From: Pycnopodia helianthoides
Taxonomy: Eukaryota; Echinodermata; Asteroidea; Forcipulatida; Asteriidae
Length of the DNA stretch: 64,000 nucleotides
Direction: 5' to 3'
Assembly (NCBI GenBank): GCA_032158295.1
Contig: CM063246.1
Location: 21,094,135-21,158,134 of the forward strand
Translations under genes and position numbers: made by a program
Notes under the pieces: model-generated
Databases searched by the model: none
The model's input: the letters and a program-made list of their open reading frames with translations, nothing else
What the model was told of the DNA's origin: nothing
Part shown: one piece after another, positions 55,201 through 61,486 of the stretch
How the letters are laid out: each line of letters starts with the position of its first letter
Position numbering within the stretch: the first letter of the stretch is position 1

Positions 55201-56932
55201 ACAGTTGCCTCAGTGAAGTATCAGGCATGATGTTAAGGGACACGCTGCCTTGGATTGGGCTATTTGGGCCATCAAAAGCATTTGTTATGAAATAAATATG
55301 GTAGACGCTTTAAAAGTATAATGATCCACACAACTATGCCTCAAAATTGTGTGGTTTTCTTGTGAACTAACACCGTCCGCCATTTTGTAGAGCCAAATTT
55401 TTGACTCTACAAAATGGCGGACCATGTTAGTTCACGAAGTAAAAGGAAAACCACACAATTTGGAGGCATATTTGTGTGGGATCATTACATTCTACTTTTA
55501 AAACATCTTTCCAACCATTTCATTCCCTGAATTTATTTCAGAAGAAATGCTTTTTATAGCCCAAAGCACCAAATCTAAGGCAACGTGTCTCTTTAACTTA
55601 CACTCTGTAAATTATGTTATAAATGTTGTGTCACAGTAAGGTGATTAGAGAGAGGGTGAAACCAAGTTTAAATGGGCCTGTGCACCCATTTGTAATTAAT
55701 CCATAATACTTTAAAAAAGATATGTCACTCAATAATCAAAGGATTACTGTAAATGTATACAAAATAAGACCGTGTTTGACCGTTTAAATTTTATGAAGTA
55801 TATCATTTCATAATTCAAAAAAAAAAAATGCCTTTGATGTTAATTTCACAGATGGTAACAAACATACACTATTACTGGTACTATCAAATTGAAACCCGAA
55901 TTGACCTTTTTATAGCAATATCTTTGTTTACCTGTATTTTGACAGATAAAAACAGGTCAAAGTGAATTTGTTGATACCAAAGTAACCTCTGTTAACCTTT
56001 AAGGTTTGTACTTGACATTTAATAGTTTACTGTATTAAGTGTAAATCCTTGAAATTTTTTACATGAACAAATTATATCAGTCAAGGATAGGGGAAGTAAA
56101 TAAACATCTATCAACCAAACAGCTATTTTTTAACGAAAGTAAACATGTTTACTTTCCTTAAAAAATAACTGTTTGGTTCAAGTATGTATATTTTAGTTTA
56201 GTTTAGTGCTTACTTTTAACAAAAAATTGATTTCACATGTGGTTAAAAGTAGGATCATCGTTTGGTTTTTGTCAACTTATTGTTGATTTAGAGGCAAAAC
56301 TATAAAGAATTACACAATTAAAGTCACCTGTGAATAAAAGTGTGTACTTCAGCAAATAACTCTCCACTCGATCGTCAAATCAAATCAAATCAAAGAAAGT
56401 CAAAGTAAGCTTTCGGATAGAAATTACAAACAAATAATTGGGGTCATAACCAAAGTATGACCCAACCTTTTTAAAGGCTTAAAAAATAAAATTAACTGTA
56501 CTCGAGGCACGAAAATGCTATTTGCTACTCCATGATCTGATCTCATTACACCCAGCTAAAATAACTGACTAAATTATATAAAGTCATGTTGTATTGTTGC
56601 TTCTGATCCTGTGGTCATTTTGTATTCACCAACCAATAACCTCAGTTATATGACAAAAATATGAATGTAACTATTTTATTATCTGGACGTCGCATTCATG
56701 GACCTTAACATGTAAAAACTTTCATGGTTTTCAAGCATAACATATTTAAGTTTCACTGAATTGGACAGCGCCCCATTCTTTATTTATCAAATCACAAACT
56801 ACTATAACGTAATTACCGAAAACTTATTACGACTGTCAATGTTTATGAACTGTACAACATAACAAGTAACGTAGTGGTCAATACCTTTCGACGCGGACCG
56901 GTGTCTTTTTCCGACACACCCTTCTCTTGCAT
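30744..56932 (-). CDS. RHPN: Rhophilin (Rho-GTPase-binding HR1-BRO1-PDZ scaffold), complete, 12 coding exons
   Basis: Cytoplasmic adaptor that binds Rho-GTP through its HR1 coiled coil and links it to the actin cytoskeleton and membrane traffic. Coding exons in transcript order: 56932-56885, 53818-53703, 41847-41643, 39894-39817, 36814-36690, 36075-35817, 35250-35155, 34171-34018, 33454-33155, 32557-32481, 32050-31904, 31232-30744. All introns are GT-AG and phases match, giving 697 residues (human RHPN2 686 from memory). Domains: HR1 about 20-95 ([16 protein letters not shown]); BRO1 about 102-450 ([30 protein letters not shown]); PDZ about 499-579 with carboxylate loop GFGF (512-515); then 118 residues rich in Ser, Lys and Gly. 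Vertebrates have two paralogues; a single invertebrate gene would be co-orthologous to both, so I give no number. The start is the first in-frame ATG of exon 1, 16 codons before the first intron. Confidence 0.95.
31394..31557. mobile_element. Foldback of the GGGCCAATTTCAT family (rhophilin intron 11)
   Basis: Ends GGGCCAATTTCATAGAG and the inverse CATGAAAATTGGCC; interior has the family's GCTTAGCA and AATACCATGACATGTACA phrases. Confidence 0.75.
31904..32050 (-). CDS. RHPN: Rhophilin coding exon 11 (PDZ, first half)
   Basis: Forty-nine codons, residues 487-535. Contains the PDZ ligand loop GFGFTVRG and VASVDPG. Acceptor TTTAG, donor GTAAGT. Confidence 0.95.
32481..32557 (-). CDS. RHPN: Rhophilin coding exon 10 (linker before PDZ)
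   Basis: Residues 461-486, a Pro-rich linker then [13 protein letters not shown], which corresponds to the conserved stretch just before the PDZ domain. Acceptor GTTAAG, donor GTAAGG. Confidence 0.9.
32955..33052 (+). mobile_element. tRNA-derived SINE, internally shortened (rhophilin intron 9)
   Basis: Leader GACCGCCAACATTAGGGGCT, A-box TGGCTCAGTTGG, B-box GGTTCAAGTCCCG and the CTTGTTCGACCCCAAATT tail. The anticodon region is shorter than in the 18301 copy. Confidence 0.8.
33155..33454 (-). CDS. RHPN: Rhophilin coding exon 9 (end of BRO1)
   Basis: Lys361 to the first base of Gly461. The [16 protein letters not shown] and [14 protein letters not shown] segments match the region after the BRO1 core. 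Compared with human RHPN2 about 20 residues are missing between the HYYAAM helix and this exon, in a variable loop. Acceptor CTTTAG, donor GTAGGC. Confidence 0.92.
33593..33789. mobile_element. Foldback of the GGGCCCAATTTCAT family (rhophilin intron 8)
   Basis: Ends GGGCCCAATTTCATAAAGCT and the exact inverse AGCTTTATGAAATTGGGCCC-like terminus (one mismatch). The best-kept copy of the family here, 197 bp. Confidence 0.85.
34018..34171 (-). CDS. RHPN: Rhophilin coding exon 8 (BRO1)
   Basis: Residues 310-360 and one base of Lys361: the [10 protein letters not shown] motif and HYYAAM helix. Its acceptor (TTGTAG) follows almost directly on a CTT microsatellite that acts as the pyrimidine tract. 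Donor GTAAGT. Confidence 0.93.
34182..34214. repeat. (AAG)n microsatellite next to the exon 8 acceptor
   Basis: Eleven AAG units on +, that is (CTT)n on the rhophilin strand, ending about 10 bases before the exon 8 splice acceptor and forming its pyrimidine tract. Confidence 0.95.
34250..34510 (+). mobile_element. Retrotransposon-derived fragment (rhophilin intron 7)
   Basis: The + frame reads [20 protein letters not shown]: a C-x2-C-x7-H zinc-knuckle pattern as at the C-terminus of some non-LTR ORF2 proteins, with the final Cys replaced by Phe. The rest of the element is absent. Confidence 0.55.
35155..35250 (-). CDS. RHPN: Rhophilin coding exon 7 (BRO1)
   Basis: Thirty-two codons, residues 278-309, starting [10 protein letters not shown] and ending IAQEAAV, a BRO1 helix. 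Acceptor TTGTAG, donor GTAAGT. Confidence 0.93.
35452..35530. repeat. Dispersed repeat fragment, copy A
   Basis: AAATGCAAAACATAGTAATGGC followed at a distance by GACCCTGGCAGAGTCTTTCTC is shared, in order, with 41290-41352. Family unknown. Confidence 0.55.
35817..36075 (-). CDS. RHPN: Rhophilin coding exon 6 (BRO1 core)
   Basis: Trp191 to Ala277, including [17 protein letters not shown] and LYTQIGAR, the most conserved part of BRO1 domains. It is distinctly GC-rich against A/T-rich introns. Acceptor TGAAG, donor GTAAGG. Confidence 0.95.
36690..36814 (-). CDS. RHPN: Rhophilin coding exon 5 (BRO1)
   Basis: Residues 150-190 and two bases of Trp191. Contains [13 protein letters not shown] and ENRFFPPDR, a conserved BRO1 helix and loop. 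Acceptor CTTCAG, donor GTAAGG. Confidence 0.95.
37010..37230. repeat. Dispersed repeat of the ACCCTCTTGCTGTCTGAC family (intron 4)
   Basis: Phrases TCTGACATTCAATA, TTTTGAATGATAGAT, GCCAGCCTG and ATGGTTGGTCAACTCACTGG recur in the same order at 41440-41615 and 51640-52255. Probably an inactive transposon-like repeat. Confidence 0.6.
38521..38937. repeat. Three tandem copies of a 146-bp unit (intron 4)
   Basis: CAGGCAGACATTTAATGCC starts at 38521, 38665 and 38813 (spacing 144 and 148). Copies are highly similar, so the duplication is recent. Confidence 0.92.
39115..39408. repeat. Dispersed repeat with B-box-like 3' part (intron 4)
   Basis: GGGTGAAGAGAAGCAATTATA then GGCACAAGTGTCATGACCGA and CCTGAACCCACACC resemble the interrupted copy at 42060-42300. 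A degraded SINE-like repeat in reverse orientation, by inference. A foldback element abuts it on the right. Confidence 0.5.
39409..39612. mobile_element. Foldback of the GGGCTCAATTTCAT family (rhophilin intron 4)
   Basis: Ends GGGCTCAATTTCATAGAGCT and the inverse ending ATGAAATTGGTCCC; interior GTACATGTGACATGGTATTT matches the 27568 copy. Confidence 0.8.
39817..39894 (-). CDS. RHPN: Rhophilin coding exon 4 (BRO1)
   Basis: Twenty-six full codons, residues 124-149: ILEHYSEDG and IQEFMDLRQ, almost as in vertebrate rhophilins. Acceptor TACAG, donor GTACTT. Confidence 0.95.
41290..41352. repeat. Dispersed repeat fragment, copy B
   Basis: AAATGCAAAATATAGTTAATGGC then GACCCTAGCAGAGTCTTCCT; the better-kept partner of 35452-35530. 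Confidence 0.55.
41440..41615. repeat. Dispersed repeat of the ACCCTCTTGCTGTCTGAC family (intron 3)
   Basis: Shares TCTGACCGTTCAATAACATC, TTTTGAATGATAGAT and TTGGTCAACTTGCTGGA with 37010-37230. It lies within 30 bp of rhophilin exon 3. Confidence 0.55.
41643..41847 (-). CDS. RHPN: Rhophilin coding exon 3 (end of HR1, start of BRO1)
   Basis: Residues 55-123. The second HR1 helix ([16 protein letters not shown]) is followed by [11 protein letters not shown], the entry to the BRO1 domain. Acceptor TTGCAG, donor GTGAGG. Confidence 0.95.
42060..42300. repeat. Dispersed repeat split by a foldback (rhophilin intron 2)
   Basis: The phrases AAGGACACAAGTGTCAAGACC and GGACTCGAACCCACACTCTG, contiguous in the usual form of this repeat, are here separated by a 136-bp foldback. 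Confidence 0.6.
42137..42272. mobile_element. MITE-like foldback inserted in an older repeat
   Basis: Arms ATTTCACGAAACTTTACG and CGTAAAATTTCGTGAAATCG are inverse to each other with few mismatches. Related at its ends (TTTCAC) to 16248-16400. Confidence 0.75.
42624..43014. mobile_element. TTAA-flanked foldback element, copy 1 (intron 2)
   Basis: Starts TTAAAGGAACATTACAGAAT and ends ATTCTGTAATGTTCCTTTAA, perfect inverse ends within TTAA. No coding capacity; the ORF at its right end is incidental. It is in opposite orientation to the copy at 49819. Confidence 0.9.
43239..43631. mobile_element. Inverted-repeat element, CAGGGCTCGAATTTG family (intron 2)
   Basis: Ends CAGGGCTCGAATTTG and CAAATTCGAGCCCTG are exact inverses, 393 bp apart. 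Confidence 0.85.
43637..43755. repeat. Dispersed repeat around CATTTCAAGGGGCACC, copy 1
   Basis: Shares CATTTCAAGGGGCACC, GCAATGACC, CATGGAG and AGTTGCCTC with 55121-55240. Confidence 0.65.
44549..44710. mobile_element. Small foldback, second copy of the DECR1 intron 5 family
   Basis: TAATAGACCCTTCGCATTGG at one end and CATGTGCAATCTATCTA at the other; interior GCTATCATTGGCTGAGAGTT and ATCAAAGATGGTGGTCAATG match 25803-25947. Confidence 0.65.
44711..48780. other. Rhophilin intron 2, no element recognised
   Basis: A/T-rich intronic sequence with several ACATGTAC palindromes (44740, 46465, 46530). Short ORFs on both strands lack any protein-like signal. Confidence 0.4.
48781..48930 (-). mobile_element. 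tRNA-derived SINE (rhophilin intron 2)
   Basis: On the - strand: A-box TAGCTCAGTTGG, B-box GGTTCAAATCCCGC, tail CTTTGTTCGACCCCAAATT, then CCCTTGTGGTTTATTACTTG. It is in the sense orientation of rhophilin and is the second nearly complete copy. Confidence 0.85.
49819..50217. mobile_element. TTAA-flanked foldback element, copy 2 (intron 2)
   Basis: TTAAAGGAACATTACAGAAT at one end, inverse at the other, 399 bp. Interiors of the two copies align in opposite orientation (for example AACGCTCACTGAGCGATAAA against TTTATCGCTCAGTGAGCGTT). Confidence 0.9.
50218..53700. other. Rhophilin intron 2, right part
   Basis: Mostly unique A/T-rich intron. 51640-52255 carries two parts of the ACCCTCTTGCTGTCTGAC-type repeat (GCCAGCCTGCAACACAG and GGTTGATCAACTCACTG). 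ACATGTAC palindromes near 51785 and 53070. Confidence 0.4.
53703..53818 (-). CDS. RHPN: Rhophilin coding exon 2 (HR1, first part)
   Basis: Residues 17-54 and two bases of Lys55. GCDPLAQT and [10 protein letters not shown] match the start of the rhophilin HR1 Rho-binding coiled coil. Acceptor CTCCAG, donor GTAAGT. Separated from exon 3 by the 11.9-kb intron 2. Confidence 0.93.
55121..55240. repeat. Dispersed repeat around CATTTCAAGGGGCACC, copy 2 (intron 1)
   Basis: Partner of 43637-43755. It abuts the large foldback that begins at 55233. Confidence 0.6.
55233..55596. mobile_element. 364-bp TTAA-flanked foldback (rhophilin intron 1)
   Basis: Two arms of about 160 bp pair across the centre TTTTGTAGAG...CTCTACAAAA near 55390-55430. 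Outer ends TTAAGGGACACG and CGTGTCTCTTTAA. Landmarks AACCACACAATTT, CGCCATTTTGTAGAG and their inverses are clear in both arms. Confidence 0.85.
56113..56178. repeat. 66-bp palindrome (rhophilin intron 1)
   Basis: Arms of 32 bp (AACCAAACAGCTATTTTTTA... and its inverse) with two mismatches, centred on AAACATGTTT. It may be the core of a larger eroded foldback. Confidence 0.85.
56885..56932 (-). CDS. RHPN: Rhophilin coding exon 1
   Basis: Sixteen codons, starting MQEKG and ending GPRRK, just before the conserved GC(D/N)PLAQ of exon 2. The frame stays open upstream to a TGA near 57074 but with no ATG, so this ATG is the likely start. Donor is GTATTG. Being short and variable, this is the least certain exon. 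Confidence 0.75.
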
Positions 56933-57190
56933 AGCGACCGCCGTCCTTCCCCCGTCCTCCAGAGTAAAATTCCCCGGTGTTTCCGACACGATGAATAGAA
57001 GACTCTCGTCGAGTAGACGACGATAAACAGACAGAAACGGAAAGAGGCCCAAACTTGTCACTCCGACATTATCTCAGTAGAATGAAATCTGCGGGTGGTT
57101 TTTTTCTAATTCAATGAAAACGCGGAGCCAACCCGGCACGTCAAACAGTCAGTGAAATACGTCAACAACTAGTTGTAAATTGCACGCATG
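56933..57190 (-). promoter_or_regulatory. Rhophilin 5' flank, presumed promoter and leader
   Basis: Directly upstream of the start codon; somewhat richer in CpG than the introns and without an obvious TATA box. An ATG at 57069 opens a three-codon upstream ORF that ends in TGA. The transcription start cannot be placed. Confidence 0.3.
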
Positions 57191-59754
57191 ACGACTGTGT
57201 GTACGCAAAACCGCATCAAACACCTGTTTCAGTTTTTTACTATGGGAAATGATACGAGCTTTTCGCTGGTGTCCTTTTTGCACATCTTATTACATTCAAA
57301 ACCAAGTACCATTGATCTGCTCATCACTCATCTAGTACAAACTGGTTCAAATTTTCGACTGGATTTGTTGGTTACTTTATTTGTCTTTTTAAGAAACCAA
57401 CAAGAAGTGTGACTGAAATCATGAAGCGCAGGCGATACTAAAGTTGAATCATTTATTGAATATCTCCTTTGTAAACATTGCAACATTTGACTTCTGGGTG
57501 GAGCATGAAGAATCATTGGCGGGTTCAAACTCCACTGTTATTGTGTGCCTCATGAATAAACATATGAGTATGGGATTAAGCTAATTATGTTGGGGGACTT
57601 TGCCTGACTAATGCACCCCACCCACCCTTTCAACAGTTATTTGTTTTTCTCTCTTGTATATATTTTCTAATAAGTCCAGTTTAGTTCAACGCTGATGATA
57701 TAAAAGACAACATCCAATTTCAAATAGGTTCTTTACTATTAGGTTTATTCAAGAAAAAGTGAAAAGCTCACTCAAAAAAGCAACACAACTTTAATTCCTT
57801 CTAGATAGGCATATTCCATGGTATTTCGAATCAGTTCAAGGGATCAATTTGATAGAATTCTGCAATATTTTTTGGGCCAGCATAATACTAAATAACCCTG
57901 AACCTGAGATTTAATTCTGCTCTATCTCCTTCACTGCATATCGAGCCTTTCAATGAGGTGCAAGAGGGCGCTCTTTGCAGCCGGTGAAATTTTAACTCCA
58001 CTGACAAAAAGGGGCAGGGCAAGGCAGGGCGGGGGACGTCAGGCTTCACATTCCCATTGAACTTCTTATGGTGACCCCGATTCAATTTCAGAGACTAAAT
58101 GTTTATTTTTTTAGTTTATACATTTAAATTGCATAAAAAATTTAAAAAGCTAATCCCATTCGCTTATGTTTATGACTGCAAAATTACGTCAAGCGAATGG
58201 AAGAAGTTTTCTTTTTTAAGGTAACCAATCTTATCTTCTTATTTAGTTCCCCTAGCTAATATTTTATTATATTATATCTTATTCCTGGTAAAAACAAGGG
58301 ACACTCAAACCCCTTGGCACTGTGACCCTTGCTTTTATCAGGAAGAAGAATTATACAATATAATATTACTTAGGCCAACTAAAAGAGAAAATAGGATTGC
58401 AAAAGTTTGGTTACCATAAAAAAAAACACCTATGTGCTTGATGCCCTGAAGAGAAACTGTGGAGTAGATGACCGCTTTAATTTAAAACAAGACACTTCCC
58501 TGTTACAAAAGCCTTAAGACAGACATACAAATGTAACGATTGAACAGAACCATTTGTTTAAAATTTTATTTTTGTTTATTGAATGGTTAAATTTTATTAA
58601 AATTAACATATCAATTTTTGATATTTATGTTGTAGTCCACTAAAAAATATTTGGATTTTATCAAATAAAAATATAAATTTATAGTTGATTCATAACTTAT
58701 ATACGGTACATTATAATCAATTCTGACATCAAATCAAAGACCAAATATAAGACCAATCCTTATTGGTTAACGTTAACAATCCAAAACTAAAAAACTATAG
58801 TTCATTGGCTGTCTTGGATCCCTCATTTTCATATTATTTGTCTTGTGTATGAAGCATTTGATCGTTGACTCGATGAAATGAAATATTGGATGCACTAGTA
58901 TGAGTGCATTGTTGCAGAATAAATACACAGTTAAAATCTGGACTATTACTTGTGAAATTGAAAAGCCAGATTTCATTAAGTGATTATATTCTGCGGCAAT
59001 GTATGATTGAAAATCAAAAGATTTTTGTTTGATATAACTCACACAGATCCGATTTAAAATGTTTTTCACAACTATGAACACAATTAGACACTAAAACTCT
59101 TCCACCCATTACTCTGAAAGTTCTAAATGTAAATGACTCCACATAGGCTGCCGCTACACAAGTTTTGCCTTATTTGGCAAAAGTGTCCAATAATTATCTA
59201 TATTTTACAGGCACCTGTCCGAGCGCATACAAATACACAGTAAATACACAGGAAAATTATGGATGACACGTGACGTGTGTTCCACCAATCAAATGACAAG
59301 AATTTGTGTGTGTATTGTACATAATATAACATAATAGAGAATGAGTGCAATATGAAGAGAATATTTTTCGAGAAGTTAAGCTGAATTGAGCGAAACGTAT
59401 TCTATCTTTCAACAAATGGAAAAATATTATCTCCATCACACAAATGCAAAAAATCCATTATTTTGTTTTATATAACATAAAAGTATATCATAGAATTGGA
59501 GGATAAACTGTGCAGAATAAAGATAACGTACAAGAGTGTGTTCTGGCATCCACCAAGACAGCATTTTAATTGCACTGCTGTGTATATGGTGGTGGTCCGG
59601 CATGCAATGGATCAAATGGGAGGGGAAGAAAATACACAGCGAACGACCAAAAGCGTGGAATTGACATAGGCCATGAAATGGTTTGATTAATGAATGCCAA
59701 AAGACCTACAATCCTCCGATCAAATGACAAGGTTCTACTTGGGTGTTTTAAGTA
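57191..59754. other. Stretch between rhophilin and the unrecognised gene
   Basis: No exon supported. The right part would be the 3' UTR of the - strand gene ending at 59755. It contains the inverted repeat at 58219-58418 and otherwise A/T-rich sequence. Confidence 0.4.
58219..58418. mobile_element. Diverged foldback
   Basis: AAGGTAACCAATCTTATCTT at the left and the inverse ending AAAAGTTTGGTTACC at the right; inner arms (TATTATATT, ACAAGGG against CCCTTGCTTTT) also pair. About 200 bp. Confidence 0.6.
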
Positions 59755-59848
59755 TTAAATACAGTTGCCTCCAAGGATGATCTGCAGCAGCGGTCCAGCA
59801 ATATCTCCTGAAGCTGGCCATAGCTCGCTCCCAAACTTTATAATCCTC
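59755..59848 (-). CDS. Terminal exon of the unrecognised gene
   Basis: A 94-base exon with a strong pyrimidine-rich acceptor (TTTTCTGCAG). The hydrophobic, Gly-rich C-terminus (SGDIAGPLLQ then IILGGNCI) does not look random. Its 3' untranslated region would run leftward into A/T-rich sequence. Confidence 0.5.
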
Positions 59849-60841
59849 CTGCAGAAAATACAAGTTTTATGTTATCAAAAGAAAAAATAATTGTCCGTTT
59901 ACATGTGGATAGCTCTCACTGTTTATTTCTCTTCCTTTTCCCCCTTTTTTTTATTCTATTCAATAGTTGCAATTTATTAACCAAAAGTTTCACTACCGTG
60001 GCCACAAAATGCCAAGAATATAAGAGGATGGTGGCCCACGGCAGTGCCCCCTCCCAAAATAAAAGCATGACCCCCAACCACTGACAAACCCACTCCCCCT
60101 GCCCCCCCCCACTTGAAAGCAATGCCCCCCCCCCCACTTGAAAGCAATGCCCCCCTGTGCCCCCCCCCCCCCCGAAAAAGTCCTGGCTACGCCGCTGTGT
60201 GAAGGGGTGCAAATAAAGACTAGCTCTAAAGAAATCCAAGCCACAGTAAATAACTTTTTCATCTCAAGATTAGTTTAACACCATAACTCATGTAAGGTCA
60301 GGTACTATTTCTGCCCCTGCATCTAACATTGCACTTTTAGTTCGTCTCTTTCAACCGTTGTATTCCCTTCTAATATATGCTATAATTTCGTCCTGCCACA
60401 CCCCTATAAATTGAGTCTTAAATCTCAGTTCCCAAATGTTTTATAGCAACTTTCTTTTAAAAATGCTCTCTGCAAAAATACACACGTGGAATAGTTGTGG
60501 CAAAAAAGGCATTTGCCACTGTCCTGAAACTGTCGAAAATGGGGGTGTGAAAGCCTTTTATTCCAGTTAATAAATTGTGTCAAATTTGATTATGTGCAAA
60601 TTTTGACTTACCATCTTGGTTCTAATGGAACTCTAATTGGAATCCCTGAGCTCTGCCTTTGGCCACCTTGAGTGCCAGGGGCTCGATCTTCCTCTGTGCT
60701 CTTCTTAAAGGGGCGGGGCCATCTTCCTGGCGGTGGGAGCTGTTCCTTGGATAGGCTTCCAAAGAGAACTTCAAAGGCGCTCTTCCTGGGGATGGAGACA
60801 CTTTCTGGTGGCTCTTCAAAGGGCTCAGGCTTTGAACGTTC
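59755..60841 (-). CDS. Last two exons of an unrecognised gene entering from the right edge
   Basis: Exon 60841-60612 reads 76 codons (starting ERSKPEPF, with SIPRKSAFEVLFGSL in the middle and IPIRVPLEPR at the end) plus two bases; exon 59848-59755 adds one base and 30 codons (RIIKFGSELW, SGDIAGPLLQ, ending GGNCI) and TAA. They join as a split Trp codon: donor TG|GTAAGT and acceptor TTTTCTGCAG|G. The upstream exon's frame is closed by a TAG whose own AG is the acceptor. The joined peptide (107 residues) has protein-like composition. I do not recognise the family. The coding reading is inference from splice signals and phase; the gene's start must lie past the repeat array or beyond the window. 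Confidence 0.5.
60035..60196 (-). mobile_element. C-rich element end with TIR-like terminus
   Basis: On the - strand it starts CAGCGGCGTAGCCAGGACTT and runs into G-runs with a repeated CATTGCTTTCAAGTGG unit. This terminus type is frequent in animal genomes and marks a DNA-transposon-like repeat; class not assigned. ORFs reading poly-Gly here are artefacts. Confidence 0.6.
60612..60841 (-). CDS. Penultimate exon of the unrecognised gene
   Basis: A 230-base exon, open in one frame between a CAGAGTAG acceptor and a GTAAGT donor. Pro-, Arg- and Glu-rich. A competing ORF in another frame also runs through this stretch, so frame choice rests on the downstream exon. Confidence 0.45.
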
Positions 60842-60969
60842 CTACTCTGTCGATGTATCCACACTTCAGTAACAATTCCCAAATCACATCTGAAGTTGCA
60901 GTACCTCATTACATTCCTCCATTCCTGTTTCATCAAAATCACAAAGAAATAGGAACAACATTATGATTA

Positions 60970-61370
60970 TTTCTATGTCACTCTTTTTATAATTTTGGTT
61001 GATCACAGTATCATTATGAAGAGGATAACCATGGACCGTGTACATACGCAGTCATAGCTGAGAACAAACAATGGAAATGTACACATGTGCGTGACACGCA
61101 CAACAAACAGTCTACCTTTGTGTGGGTGCTGTTTGTGAACTTGTGTCATCACGGAACCACTGAAAATGAGTTAAACATTTAAAGGCATGTTCAAACCTCT
61201 CGAACCCCTGCTCGAGAAATTATATACCCAACACCCCTGAATGCCTTTAATAAAGTAGACTTTTTAAACCAGAGTTAAAAATTGTGTAATCATTTGTTTC
61301 AAAAGACCCTTTTGCATGATTATAATATTCTTGAGGATCCCATAGTGATTTTTAAACTTGTTATTCTTAT
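60970..61370. other. No gene seen
   Basis: Unique-looking A/T-rich sequence between the putative exon and the tandem array. Confidence 0.35.
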
Positions 61371-61486
61371 ATATTTCTACAAAAAATCATTGGCCACAAG
61401 TGTAATGATTCTATAGGGTGATTACAATTTGGAAGTTTAAATGAAACTAAAATTCCATTTAGAAATTGTGAAAAGTTTGATAAATT

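Noticed and set aside
59916..60262. - strand ORFs with poly-Gly runs (SQDFFGGGG and similar)
   Set aside because: They read through C/G homopolymers of a repeat end, a well-known source of false proteins.
60622..60942. 106-codon - ORF in another frame across the putative exon
   Set aside because: It does not connect in phase to the terminal exon through the visible donor and acceptor, whereas the chosen frame does. It remains the main alternative.
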